From Deroplatys truncata (taxonomy: Eukaryota > Arthropoda > Insecta > Mantodea > Mantidae): a stretch of DNA of 64,000 nucleotides. Positions within the stretch are counted from its first letter, which is position 1. Every line of letters starts with the position of its first letter. The position numbers and the translations under genes are program-made. The stretch is taken from positions 53,504,067 to 53,568,066 of the forward strand of contig CM060983.1 in NCBI GenBank assembly GCA_030765065.1, written 5' to 3'. Positions 54,111 to 64,000 of this stretch are shown here, in pieces. Under the pieces are notes generated by a model that did no database searches, had not been told where the DNA came from, and worked only from the letters and a program-made list of their open reading frames with translations.

Positions 54111-54595
54111 AATATGCCAGACAGGTGGCCAATCAAGGCCGTACTACACTGATAATAACGTATCTTCGATTACTACGCTGATATATTTCATTGTAGCACA
54201 CTTGTTTTTAATTTATAGCAATGCACTGTGTGAGATCCCGTAGGCCGTGACAACAATAATTATAGTTCAAACCTTGGCGCGCTTTGGTAGTCAAAACATC
54301 GCTAACATAAGAGCAACTGTAATCTAGTTAACCCCTGAAAATACGAAGAAGAACAAGAGTATGGTGTGGAACCAATTTCCGGAGTTCCGTAAGAGAGAAA
54401 TTATAAAATTGACTGCTCAGTTGATGACGAAGAGATTGCCTCTATTCTACAGGACCGCTAAACTGTGTAAGTTCATAATAAATAAACTTTTCGTATTATT
54501 ATGAAGCCGAGTAGCACTTGTGCTACTAGTTTTCCATAACAATTTAATTTTGGTTTCAAACTAATGCATATTTTCACGAGACAATTATTTCGAGA
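54111..54595. other. Unassigned sequence
   Basis: No feature recognised. Confidence 0.4.
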
Positions 54596-54599
54596 CCAA

Positions 54600-54962
54600 A
54601 GGTTATGGACCCTGGAGGTTGGTGGCTTGTGGGCAGGAACCGTGCGGCGTCGGATGCGTTCTATCTGGAAACGTTAGGGACCCCGTCGATGCTTGCGCCC
54701 GTCGGCATCCGGATCTGGTCACCTTTCGGATCTCTTCCCTCATCCTTCCCTTCTAGGGTCACTTTTTTTTACGTTCCCTTGTTTTACCCAGTTTATACTG
54801 TGTTTTTACTGTTTTCGTTATCGCTTATCACTGCCATTACACAACAGAACACATAGACACCATACAGACACCCATGCCCATGGCGGGACTCGAACCCGCG
54901 ACCCTCAGCTTGGCGGAGCGCCGGAGCTATACACTCGAGCGACCACGGTTAGGAGGACCGGC
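54600..54962 (-). mobile_element. tRNA-derived SINE (type S5)
   Basis: Minus strand: CCGTGGTCGCTCGAGTGTAT (A box region), GGGTCGCGGGTTCGAGTCCC (perfect B box) and CGCCATGGGCATGGGTGTC. A body of about 280 bp follows, ending near CCTCCAGGGTCCATAAC. It is strongly G+C-biased against its surroundings. Only one copy was seen. Confidence 0.68.
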
Positions 54963-55541
54963 TCGTTGGAAGCAAAATGCTGGCCTATTTGCGGTGCTCT
55001 GCCCCGGTTCCGGGGGCCGTCTGTGATACGCATCTTTACCTTTACATCCGCCCATACTTGCCCATTTCTGTGAAGGAATGCATTAGACCACTGTGCAATA
55101 ATTCCATGAAGATTAAAGGGAGCATAAGTTAAGGGGAGATTAAATCGTGAAAACTGCTAATAATCACACTTTTAGTGTTTTGTATAGCCTTATTACTTAG
55201 AATTTCCTGTTTAATTTAGTATATTTTATTATTGTAGGCCAAATACTCATACATTTTAATTGTGGTACTAGATCTGCCATTTTGTACTGTGAATACTGCA
55301 TAATTTTACGGAAAATCATAACTCCTAAACTTTGGAGTAGAGAGATAAACTTTAGCCCTTCCTTTAGGGGAAGTTTAGCTCTACAAATTGGTACTGCTGT
55401 AAACTATAACACCTTCTGTGTGCTTAATCAATGTGGTTTCTTCTTTTTTCAAATATATGCAAGTTTATGTTCTCCATGTATGCTTTTAACGGCTTTTTCT
55501 GTGAATATATTCTGATATAACTCATCCCTTTTTAAAAAAAA
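54963..55541. other. Unassigned sequence
   Basis: No feature recognised. Confidence 0.4.
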
Positions 55542-56408
55542 TCTGATGTGTTACACTCACATGAATTTCTCTACTCTTGTACAAACTATTTTTACAAACG
55601 CTTATTCTCCATATGCTTCATGTTAATCGAGATATCGAGATGTTAATCTTATTGCTAATTTTCTTGTAGATGCAAGGGGAATTGGTAGGCTTTAAGCGAT
55701 AGTCAAATATTTTAAGTGCTGGCTGCTATGTGGAGTATTCCATTCTCTTTGCATGTCCAGGACATAAAAATGAATAACGAATTCCCACTTGAGAAAAAGT
55801 ATTGAAAAATTTAAGGGAATAACAAGCAATATCTCGAAAATGGTTCACTCAAAACAAAAATGTATATGATTGTGTGATGTAAAATTGTGTATTTTAACGG
55901 GATCTACATCTTTTGTGTAGTAAAATTTTGTTATCTCTTATGGTTTACCAGTTATGCAAAAGTCATTCACAATGAAGAATACTTTTGGAGACTTACCAGA
56001 AAATTCGAGATATACATTTCATTTGTCATGAACATATCTTAAATATATGATATTTTAATCAAAATCGTTAGAGCCATTTTTGAGAAAATTACAATTTTCG
56101 AAAAATGTTCCATGTAAAGGGTACTCTGGGGTGTGGGGATTTTCTTGAAAACCTTCGTGTCGTATGTGGAAGATACTGAACCTAAATACCAAGTTTTGGT
56201 GTTTATCCGACTGTTCGTTTCTGAGTTATGCTGTTCACACACAGATAGACAGACACACAGAGACACACACACACACGGACATGTTTCCAAAGGTGCTTTT
56301 TATGGATTCAGGGGAACTCAAAACATGTATTTCCGGTGAAATCTCGGTATCGAATTTTTGGGTGGAATACAATACTTCCCCTCATTACTATACGTAGTAG
56401 AGAAAGTA
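55542..56408 (+). repeat. A-family repeat, complete copy
   Basis: TCTGATGTGTTACACTCACA after an A-run, to TACGTAGTAGAGAAAGT. Contains an ACAGATAGACAGACAC microsatellite. Confidence 0.88.
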
Positions 56409-56599
56409 AAAAACTATTACAAATAGCTAAATTACATTTTGGAATAATAAAAATAACATCTAAGTGCTGTTGTGGAACTACTTTGGTTAGAATAACATGT
56501 ATAATTAAGAAAGTAATGTTTCTACATGCTGTAAAAATTTATTCCAATATCTTAAATAGTTTCTGAGATAATGTATTTAGCAGATTTAGCATTGGCAGG

Positions 56600-56810
56600 A
56601 GGGGAACTGAGGTAGCGCAGCTCTCGTACTGAGGATCCAGGGTTTGATGCCCGGCTCTGGGGTGGCGATTTCAAGTCGGCCCTATACACGCCTTCACCTC
56701 TGACTTACCAATGTGAAGCATCTCCAATTCCATTGTGGTTCGGAGCCCACGGTAAAAGCTGTAGGTCCCTTCGATTCACCGCCATCATATCATCATCATC
56801 ATCATCATCA
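56600..56810 (+). mobile_element. Possible tRNA-derived SINE ending in (ATC)n
   Basis: GGGAACTGAGGTAGCGCAGC resembles an A box and CAGGGTTTGATGCCCGG a B box. The body ends in an ATC-repeat tail (about 56785-56812). Confidence 0.5.
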
Positions 56811-56812
56811 TC

Positions 56813-57400
56813 CTACCATCGGAGGTAAAGAATCGACAAGCTAAAGCCTGACAACTCACCCACACTCTCGGGCACCAGGGAACAAGTCCATGGGGATTTT
56901 CCATTAGGACGTGTCTGTCTTCAATTGCAGACCCCCTGCTTATGCAGGGACGGAAGTAGATACGCCACTCACGCGCGTCAACCCCATACGGCGTAGACTA
57001 TCGGACAACCTCGGTGGGGGTAACAGTGTCTAGCCACCGTCTACCAGCTTTCCAGGTTGGTGCCGGAGGCATTAAGGCGTCTCACAACCCCGCCAAGTCA
57101 TTGCCCAGACGTACTCAATCTCCCAGGGGTTTCGGAAACCACTGCCCCGCCGAGTCCAACCCAATCCTAGTAACTCCCTTCCGGAAGGGGTTCAGATGTT
57201 CGGCCCGGTGTACTTCTCGGAAATGGGGTATCGTTTGGTGAAATGAGAAAACCTCTAAAGGTTCATAGGCCATACATGGGAAGCGTTTAGAGATGACGAC
57301 ATTGACAGGATAGGACTTTTAGTCTCCCGTTAATTAAGTCCTTATTTGAGGCTTATAAAGACATGTAAACCAGCTAGTTACTTATAAATCTGATGACCCA
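56813..57400. other. Unassigned, G+C-richer sequence
   Basis: Compositionally distinct from the AT-rich background. It may be part of a longer retroelement with the preceding segment, but no motif was recognised. The 75-codon + frame (57014-57241) has no motif. Confidence 0.35.
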
Positions 57401-57469
57401 CACTCACACAACACATCCCCAACAAACTTTAGCATTTTATTCTTCTTCCTCCTACTACAATTCCTTCTT

Positions 57470-57543
57470 TGTTGTCGTTGTTGTTGTTGTTCTTCTTCTT
57501 ATTATTATTATTATTACTACTACTACTACTACTACTATTATTA
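57470..57543. repeat. Compound (TTG)n(TTC)n(TTA)n(CTA)n microsatellite
   Basis: A run of trinucleotide arrays immediately upstream of an S2 SINE. Confidence 0.85.
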
Positions 57544-58016
57544 CCGAGCGGAATGGCTCAGGCGGCAACGTCAGTGACTTGCATTCGGGAGGTTCTGGGT
57601 TCGATTCCCGGCGATCCTCAATCTGACCCATGGATTTTTTGTGGTTTCCCCAGGGTTGATATCGAATGCTGGGATGGTTTCTTCCCTACCACGATTTCCT
57701 CTCCGTCATTTCCCTTTCATTCCGTTTCCTTCTCATCTTTCAGGTGTGCTTTTAGGTCTCTTGGTGTCGACCGTATCGGGCAGATGACGCGTCTGAATGC
57801 TCACTGGAAAGAATGCTGCCCGTGGACACCAGTGGGCGTTCATCGCCCTCTCTCGGCGGCGACGGTGACACACGAGTGTGCGATGTTGGAAATGCTAGGG
57901 ACTTCTGCGCGTCTCTGTGACCTATCTTTCTAGGCGTAGCCTCCTGTGTTGTTCCTTCACTTCTTCCCTTCCTCCTGGGTGGTGGAGATACAACAGATTT
58001 CTGTAGGTTGAACAAC
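57544..58016 (+). mobile_element. SINE family S2, most complete copy
   Basis: Head CGAGCGGAATGGCTCAGGCG (A box, type II tRNA-like) and GGGTTCGATTCCCGGCG (B box). Body landmarks are CCATGGATTTTTTGTGGTTT, CTTTCAGGTGTGCTTTTAGG, CTCACTGGAAAGAATGCTGC and CCCGTGGACACC. It ends GTTGAACAACCT before a (TTA)n tail. At about 470 bp it is long for a SINE, with a tRNA-Leu/Ser-like head. Confidence 0.82.
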
Positions 58017-58017
58017 C

Positions 58018-58057
<40 letters not shown>

Positions 58058-58058
58058 G
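58017..58058. repeat. (TTA)n microsatellite, tail of the S2 SINE
   Basis: About 13 TTA units directly after GTTGAACAACC. It likely grew from the SINE tail. Confidence 0.88.
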
Positions 58059-58588
58059 CTCATTTAATTTTCACAGAAATGAAACTTCTGCAGTTAGCCA
58101 GAAATCCCCAGTACTAACTGAGAGTTTCAAAACGTCAGATATGCATATGTTGAGAGAGCAAGGCAAACTTCCCTTACAAAACTTGCTGCCATGTTAATTC
58201 CTTCCCTCCCCCTCCAAAACTGCCCGAGGGGCTGTCGGCGTACGAGCACTTTGAAACAGTCTCTCACTCTCTGCCCTTTACTGAAAATGCAAGGGCTTTG
58301 CAAAGGGGTCAAAAGGATAACAAATTATGGATTTATGATGATAACGTTAAAATTTTTAAACATAATGTAGAAAGTTTCTGCGTGCTTTGTTTTGTTAAGT
58401 ATTTTCCTTGTGACTTTGAAGTTTTGCTCTCGTTTCTGATATGAACGTGGTGTAGGAATTATTTATGAAAAGTATTTCATTTTAAAACGGAAATAACGAG
58501 AGAGATTATACATTTTACCACACAGGGTGTATGTAAATTGGATTCACACATTTTGCGACCGAGTGTATTAAACCACTTTTAAAACATT
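58059..58588. other. Unassigned sequence
   Basis: No feature recognised. Confidence 0.4.
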
Positions 58589-58680
58589 TTTACTTTCTGT
58601 GTCGCTTGCATTTCATAGGTAGAGAAAGTATTTACATTCCATCCAAATATTGATGTAGGAGCTTTGACACCTCTCGAAAA
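58589..58680 (-). repeat. B-family repeat, 3' fragment
   Basis: TTTTACTTTCTGTGTCGCTT and GTAGAGAAAGTATTTACATT, then CCATCCAAATATTGATGTAG: the end of a minus-strand B copy. Confidence 0.55.
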
Positions 58681-58687
58681 ATACCTC

Positions 58688-59486
58688 ATGTGATACATTC
58701 ACATAACTTTCTCTACCCTCTAATCTTTATTAGTGGATATACAAAGTATTCTTACTAAACCTTATTTTTCCATTACATTTAATCCAAATAAACCTTTTCA
58801 AAAATAGCTAGATTACACATTTCGTTGTAAATACAAAGAGAACAGCGATAGTTAAATGCTTAAGAACAGGACGCTATATGCTGGCCTTAGAATTCCATAC
58901 TGTTTCCATGCAATCGCGAAACAACTGAAAATAGACGGGATTTTAAAAAATGAAAAGTATTGAATAATTCGAACTTTTAATAACGATTATCTCAGAGGCT
59001 TATACCACAGAAAAAACTTATTTTAAATAAATTGTGTATTTTAAAGAGATCTACATTTTTTGTGTGGTAGTTTTCGTTTATCGCTTAACATTTACAAGTT
59101 GTACAAGATTATACAAATTTGCTTCCGAATGAATAAGACTTCCTACGCTATTCCCAGAAAATTCAAGGTATACGTTTTATTTATTATGTAACTATCTTTC
59201 ATGTCTGGTATTTAATAAAAATCGTTAGAGCAGTGTTTTAGAAAATAAAAACTTTCGAAAAATTTTCCATTTAAAGGGTAATTAGTGTGGGGAATTTTAT
59301 TGAAAATCTTTGTGCCGCATTCTTGGAAAATACTGAACTTGAATACCAAGTTTAGTAGTTACCCAACTTTTCGTTTTTGAGTTATGCTGCTCACAGACAG
59401 ACACACAGATATACATGCGGACATGTTTCCAAAAACGCTTTATTTGGAATCACGGGGCCTCAGAACATGCAGTAGAGAAAGTAAAA
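58688..59486 (+). repeat. B-family repeat, near-complete copy
   Basis: CTCATGTGATACATTCACAT and AACTTTCTCTACCCTCT to CAGAACATGCAGTAGAGAAA. About 80 bp before the tail is deleted. Confidence 0.82.
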
Positions 59487-59507
59487 AGGACACTTGACGC
59501 GCCACAC

Positions 59508-60480
59508 TGAGGCAGTATTTTTAACACTTAAATAATGTCAGTCTAAGTATATAATATGAAATATAATAACAGCCCGCCTTAAAACAATATATAACATGTA
59601 TATTACAGTCATTGTGTTTATGTTTATATTATTATGTACATGTATAATAATGGTATGTGAATGTATTACGTAGTTTAACAATGTAGGAGCTGTGAGAATA
59701 GAAGCAAGCTGCTTTCCGTAGCAAACAGAATTACAAAGTAAAAGCCGACGTTGCTAACAATGAGGTAACCTTGAGACAACAATAAATTAGAAAGTTTAAT
59801 AATGCTCCTAATAATTCTTGGAACAATAATGTAATATTTAAAACAGTTTATAAATAGTTAATCAAAAAGTAGAGAAGCTTAACGTTAAATAAAAGTATTA
59901 TATTGGAGTAGGCTTAGCCAATCAGAGACTTGAAATATAGTAAATGTACAGATTCAGGCGGGAGACGCTACAAGACTGCGTACCCGATCGGTACGGTACG
60001 TGGTCAGTGTGAGACATAAACAATTTATTGCGGTGAGAATAATATAAAGCTTACGTTTAAAAAGTGCAAATAAGGATCTCACATCTCTACAGTAGGATAC
60101 ATCAGTGAAATGTTAATTAATCGTGTGAAGTATTAATAAAGGGAGTGGAATATAATTATAATTTGTGTAAGCCTTCATTCTTTAGCCGTACCAGTCCTGC
60201 TAAGAGATACGTGTTCTGAAATGACGCAGCCGAGGCATACATATATAATATTTAAATAAACATTAAAATACAAAGTTGATTTTTTAAACGTGGGGGCGAA
60301 GGCCACCGGAAAAGTAAACGTGGGGCGAAGGCCACCGGAAAAGTGAGCGTGGGGGCGAAGACCACCAGAAAGTTTTTATCGTATGTGGGGCGAACAGAGA
60401 AACATATCTCCGGCAATACGTGGTGCAACTACAGCAATTAAACCACCTCAAATTATCTCCCATACGTAGGGCTTAAAACA
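59508..60480 (+). mobile_element. LTR-type unit, family L1 copy 3, with tandem leader repeats
   Basis: TGAGGCAGTATTTTTAACAC start, collinear with copies 1 and 2: AACAGCCCGCCTTAAAACA, the CAAT-type box GCCAATCAGAGAC (about 59928), AATAAAGGGAGTGG (about 60134), GTAAGCCTTCATTC and TTTTTTAAACGTGGGGGCG. After this comes a three-unit tandem repeat. No coding region; the 3' limit near CCCATACGTAGGGCTTAAAA is approximate. Confidence 0.62.
60290..60385 (+). repeat. 28-bp tandem repeat in the L1 leader
   Basis: Three successive units of GTGGGGCGAAGGCCACCGGA followed by AAAGT and a short spacer. Copy 2 has two units near 32667 and copy 1 has none. Confidence 0.85.
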
Positions 60481-60579
60481 ATCGCAAGTTTGGCTACCAA
60501 CGTAGAAACAATCTCCTTGAACACGCACACAGCTTTCTCTACCCTTACACTACCCATTACTTCACATCATTCTTCCAAT

Positions 60580-60680
60580 CTCAATGCAGATAGAAGAATA
60601 AGCTTTTGTAAGAATAGTTTGCTGGGAGATAAAATTAAATGATAGTGGGTTGAGAAAATCATATGAATGTAATGCATTCT
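60580..60680 (-). repeat. B-family repeat, 5' fragment
   Basis: On +, GAATAAGCTTTTGTAAGAAT then GTTGAGAAAATCATATGAAT and GTAATGCATTC: the reverse complement of a B 5' end. Confidence 0.5.
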
Positions 60681-61013
60681 ATTTCAATATGTATACTTTT
60701 CTCTAATTATGTAGTCTGATAGGAAGTCTGAAAGTCTGAGGTTCATGGATTGAGCATAGATCGATATCAGATCGTGTCTTAAGAAAACAGCATGTCAAAA
60801 ACAAGGCGCTGTCAGTATTGCGTTGCACAGATGATCCAAACCTTGTCCGAAGCCAGCAGCAAGTGCTGCACTCTTGCTAGTGATAACAAAAGCTCTAGCT
60901 AATTGCCAGCCGTCTGTTCGACGTTGTTACCTGATCACTTCGTTGTGGTCCTTCTATATAAAATCGATATCCAGCGAAACAAAACACCAATAATGATTTC
61001 AATAAATAAAAAA
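60681..61013. other. Unassigned sequence
   Basis: No feature recognised. Confidence 0.4.
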
Positions 61014-61787
61014 TCTGATGTGTTACATTCACATGGCATTCTCTACTCTTGTACAAACTAGTTTTACAAACTCTTATTCTCCATCTATTCCATATTAATC
61101 GAGATAAACATTTGCAGAAACGATTACATTTTACACATAGCGACCAGTTCTAAAAACACTTGACTATCACTTAAAGCGTACTATGTTCCCCTTGTTTTGT
61201 ATTTGCAAGGGCAATATAGAAATACAGTAGCCTTTAAGCATAGACATATCTCTCAATAGCTGGTTGCTATGTGCAGCAACATTCTCTTTGCCACAGATTA
61301 ATACTCTTTGCATATCCAAGACAAAAAAATGAATAACGAATTCCCATTTGAGAAAATAAGTATTGAAACATTTAAGGGAATAACAAGCCATATCTGGAAA
61401 ATGGTTCACTCAAAAAAAAGATGTATATGACATAAATTGTGTATTTTAATGCGATCTACATTTTTTGTGTACCAAATTTTTTCTATCTCTTATGGTTTAC
61501 CAGTTATGCAAAAGTTGTTCACAACGAAGAATACTTTTGGAGACATTCCCAGAAAATTTAAGATATACATTTTATTTTTTCATGAAAATATCTTAAACAT
61601 ATGATAATTAATCAAAATCGTTAGAGTCATTTTTGAGAAAATTAAAAATTTCGAAAAATGTTCCAAGTAAAGGGTAATCTGGGATGGGGGGATTTTCTTG
61701 AAAACCTTTATGTTGTATCTCTGGAAGATACTGAACCTAAATGCGAAGTTTGGTGTTTATCCCACTGTTCGTTTCTGAGTTATGCTG

Positions 61788-61848
<61 letters not shown>

Positions 61849-61981
61849 ACGGGTGTTTTTCTAAAATTCATTTTTTGAGTTCAAGGTGCACCAAAACTTG
61901 TATTTCCGGTGGAATTTCGGCATCGAATTTTCGGGTGGAATACAATATTTTTTTTGCTTGATGTACGAAATAGAGAAAGTC
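61014..61981 (+). repeat. A-family repeat, complete copy
   Basis: TCTGATGTGTTACATTCACA to GTACGAAATAGAGAAAGTC. Same sub-type as 6552-7500 (TTGTTTTGTATTTGCAAGGG block). Long (CA)n at 61791-61852. Confidence 0.87.
61791..61852. repeat. (CA)n microsatellite inside an A repeat
   Basis: About 29 CA units at the place where other A copies have short CACAGACA tracts. Confidence 0.92.
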
Positions 61982-62379
61982 AAAATGTATTGCTATCTTC
62001 TATCTATGATGATAATACTGAAAAATGTCTTTCGAAGTTGTAATATTATAAACGACCGTGCGAATAAAGCGTCCTATCTGGTGCACATAATGCAAATTGT
62101 TGATGGGAGCAATAATTTTATTAACATTGGAGAAAAGGGAAATTTTATCATGTAGGTAATATAACGCGACATTTTTCGCGATTCTTTAAACAAACAAGAT
62201 TATTAAGAGTGTTGAAGACTTGGAGCTAAATAATGTTCCTGTTGTATAGTTAAGAAGCATTTACATGGCTTTTTTTTCAGTCCATGAATTCGTTATGCCC
62301 TAATATTTTGGGGCAAATCCAGTAACAATATTCTTACCTTACCCTCCGTCAAAAAAAAGACACATTTTAACAAACAAAT
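61982..62379. other. Unassigned AT-rich sequence
   Basis: An 89-codon + frame overlaps the repeat end (61886-62155) and has no motif. Confidence 0.4.
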
Positions 62380-62725
62380 CAGAACGTGAGCATTGTAAAC
62401 CTCTTTTTGTTCATTTAAATTTACCAACCGTAATTAATTTATACATTTATGATTTAATAATTTTTACCTGGCAGATGAACGACAGTATTAAATTAATTTT
62501 TGATATGCACACTCGCAATACAAAAAATAATCAGAATCTTGATATTCCAAATTACAGACTAAATAAAATTGAATGTAGTTGTTTAATTATGGGCCTAAAA
62601 TTATTTCATAAAATACCATCAAAGTATCATAGGTTACCATTTCTTATTTAAAAAACAGGTTTAGGATTGGTTAATTTTAAATCCCTGTTATGTTTTAGAC
62701 GAGTGTATAAATATGAATAATATTA
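62380..62725 (+). pseudogene. LINE ORF2 C-terminal fragment (CR1/Jockey-like)
   Basis: In frame with shifts: REHCKPLFVHLNLPTVINLY, IYDLIIF, then DMHTRNTKNNQNLDIPNYRL, NKIECSCLIMGLKLFHKIPS, and FKSLLCFRRVYKYE. The series (H)CKPLFxxLxxLTxxxLYIYxxLxF, HxYxTRNxxNLxxPxxRL, xxGxKLxNxLP and FKxxLKxxLxxxxxY is the C-terminal region that follows the reverse transcriptase in CR1/Jockey-type LINEs. Its N-terminal neighbour in such proteins matches the separate fragment at 46.84 kb. Confidence 0.75.
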
Positions 62726-62902
62726 TACAGTGCCTTTCCGTCACACTGTGGCCACCGCACAGCGGCTTACGGGCCGGCTGTTACAGCTCGGACTCCCGCC
62801 GAAACAGTTAGAATAATCCCGCAAATGCCTCACGTTCTCATATTTACAATTGCAGTGATAATAAGCACATACCTTATCATAAGAGATGTTGGAAATGTCC
62901 TT

Positions 62903-62908
<6 letters not shown>
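62726..62908. other. Unassigned short segment
   Basis: G+C-richer part 62740-62790, otherwise nothing recognised. Confidence 0.4.

Positions 62909-62969
<61 letters not shown>
62909..62969. repeat. (CA)n microsatellite
   Basis: About 30 uninterrupted CA units. Confidence 0.93.
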
Positions 62970-62970
<1 letters not shown>

Positions 62971-63051
62971 TTCTGGTATCTTCTCAGAAAACTTTTATTT
63001 ACACTCCAGAGTTCAATATTTCAAATTGAATGAACTTCTTACCTAATGTGT

Positions 63052-63680
63052 TCTACTTTCTCTACCACGTACATATTTGGGGGTCCCTGAATACAAATAA
63101 AGCATTTTTGGAAACATGTGTGTCTGTGAACAGTATAGCACAAAAACGAAAAGTCGGATAAATATCAAACTTGGTATTCAAGTTCAGTATCTTCCAAGAA
63201 CGCGACACGAAGATTTGTAAGAAAATTCCCCTACTCTAACTACCCTTTACATGGAACATTTCTCAAAAATTTTGATTTTCTGAAAATCGGCTCTAACAAT
63301 TTTGCTTAAAATACCATATATTAAAGATACTTACATAACAAATAAAACGTATATTATCTTGAATTTTCTGGGAATAGCCTGTGAAGTCCTCTTCATTCGG
63401 AAGGAATTTTGTATAATCTTGTATAACTGGTAAACGTTAAGCGATAAATGAAAATGTACTGCACACGAAATGTAGACCTCTTTAAAACACACGATTTATC
63501 TCAGATAAGCTTTTTTGTGGCATAAGCCATTTCTGAGATATCCGTTATTAAAAGTTCGAATTGTTCATTACTTGGTCATTCTCTGTTTCTGCAAAGGTTT
63601 ATTTGGATTCAAACGTAGTAGATAGAAAAATAAGGTTTAGTAAGAATAGTTGTATACTCACTAATAGAGGTAGAGGGTAA
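63052..63680 (-). repeat. B-family repeat, 5' end cut by an A insertion
   Basis: On +, TACTTTCTCTACCACGTACA to ACTAATAGAGGTAGAGGGTA. The expected 5' terminal bases are replaced by the A copy starting at 63685. Confidence 0.8.
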
Positions 63681-63684
63681 AAAA

Positions 63685-64000
63685 TCTGATGTGTTACACT
63701 CACATGACTTTCTCTACTCTTGTACAATCTAATTTTACAAACGCTTATTCTCCATATGGTTCATGTTAATCGAGATATCGAGATGTCAATCTTATTGGTA
63801 ATTTTCTTGTAGATGCAAGGGAAATATGGTAGCTTTTAAGCGATAGTCAAATATTTTAACGCTGGTTGCTATGTGGCGCATTCCATTCTCTTTGCATGTC
63901 CAGGACATAAAAAAAATGAATAACGAATGTGAGAAAAAGTACAAGTATTGGAAAATTTAAGGGAATAACAAGCAATATCTCGAAAACGGTTCACTCAACA
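63685..64000 (+). repeat. A-family repeat, 5' part, continues beyond the window
   Basis: TCTGATGTGTTACACTCACA start. It shares private differences with the copy 9880-10730 (ACAATCTAATTTTAC, TTATTGGTAATTTT, GTGGCGCATTCC), so the two are close relatives. Cut by the end of the window. Confidence 0.88.

Noticed and set aside
7224..61864. Recurring 60-117 codon open frames with a shared pattern (MFHVKGNLGWGDFLENL, EDTEPKYQVWCLSDC, then His-Thr runs) on both strands
   Set aside because: They fall at the same place in A-family copies, run through the CA microsatellite, and begin and end at different points. Similarity follows from the young age of the DNA repeat. No known domain is present, and several frames overlap in the same copies.

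Overview
The window looks like a non-coding stretch of a large, repeat-rich insect genome. It is AT-rich, has no long open reading frames, and carries mariner, Tc1, hAT-like and PIF/Harbinger-like DNA transposons, R2-like, Jockey/I-like and CR1/RTE-like LINE debris, tRNA-derived SINEs, LTR insertions and many microsatellites. The mix would fit a hemimetabolous insect such as a cockroach or termite. That placement is inference; the sequence alone does not fix the species.

The only candidate host gene is at 5.2-5.75 kb on the + strand. A GC-richer, promoter-like block with an NRF-1-type motif precedes a leader and a short first coding exon (5712-5748). The exon encodes a start methionine plus a hydrophobic signal-peptide-like stretch and ends at a strong GTAAGT donor in phase 1. 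No later exon is recognised, so if the exon is real, most of the window is the beginning of its first intron. The only two upstream AUGs between the likely start site and the coding ATG are both immediately followed by a stop codon.

About half of the rest is one dispersed repeat family of roughly 0.8-1.05 kb, present in about 35 full or partial copies on both strands. I call its two subfamilies A (young, very alike) and B (older, diverged). It begins TCTGATGTG, has a 12-base inverted repeat (ACTTTCTCTACT or ACTTTCTCTACC) near its 5' end and at its 3' end, a 3' hairpin, and an internal CA/CAGA microsatellite. It codes for nothing recognisable and inserts into A-runs, often into other copies of itself. 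This resembles non-autonomous Helentron (DINE/HINE-type) elements.

Layout: 1-3 kb, Harbinger-like element with a Myb/SANT-like remnant and a nested LINE RNase H fragment. 3.5-4.35 kb, LTR-type unit. 4.4-5.75 kb, promoter and first exon. 6.5-22 kb, A/B repeats with nested SINEs, LINE scraps and an LTR unit. 22.2-24.3 kb, B repeat broken by a dead mariner and a LINE fragment. 24.3-27.0 kb, hAT-like element containing a second dead mariner and a SINE. 28-49.7 kb, SINEs, A/B repeats and LTR insertions. 51.1-52.9 kb, Tc1-like element inside an R2-like LINE. 53.5-64 kb, LINE and SINE fragments, LTR unit, A/B repeats.

Nothing here encodes an intact enzyme. The value lies in the nested stratigraphy of mobile elements, the structure of the A/B family, and the possible first exon with its unusual leader.
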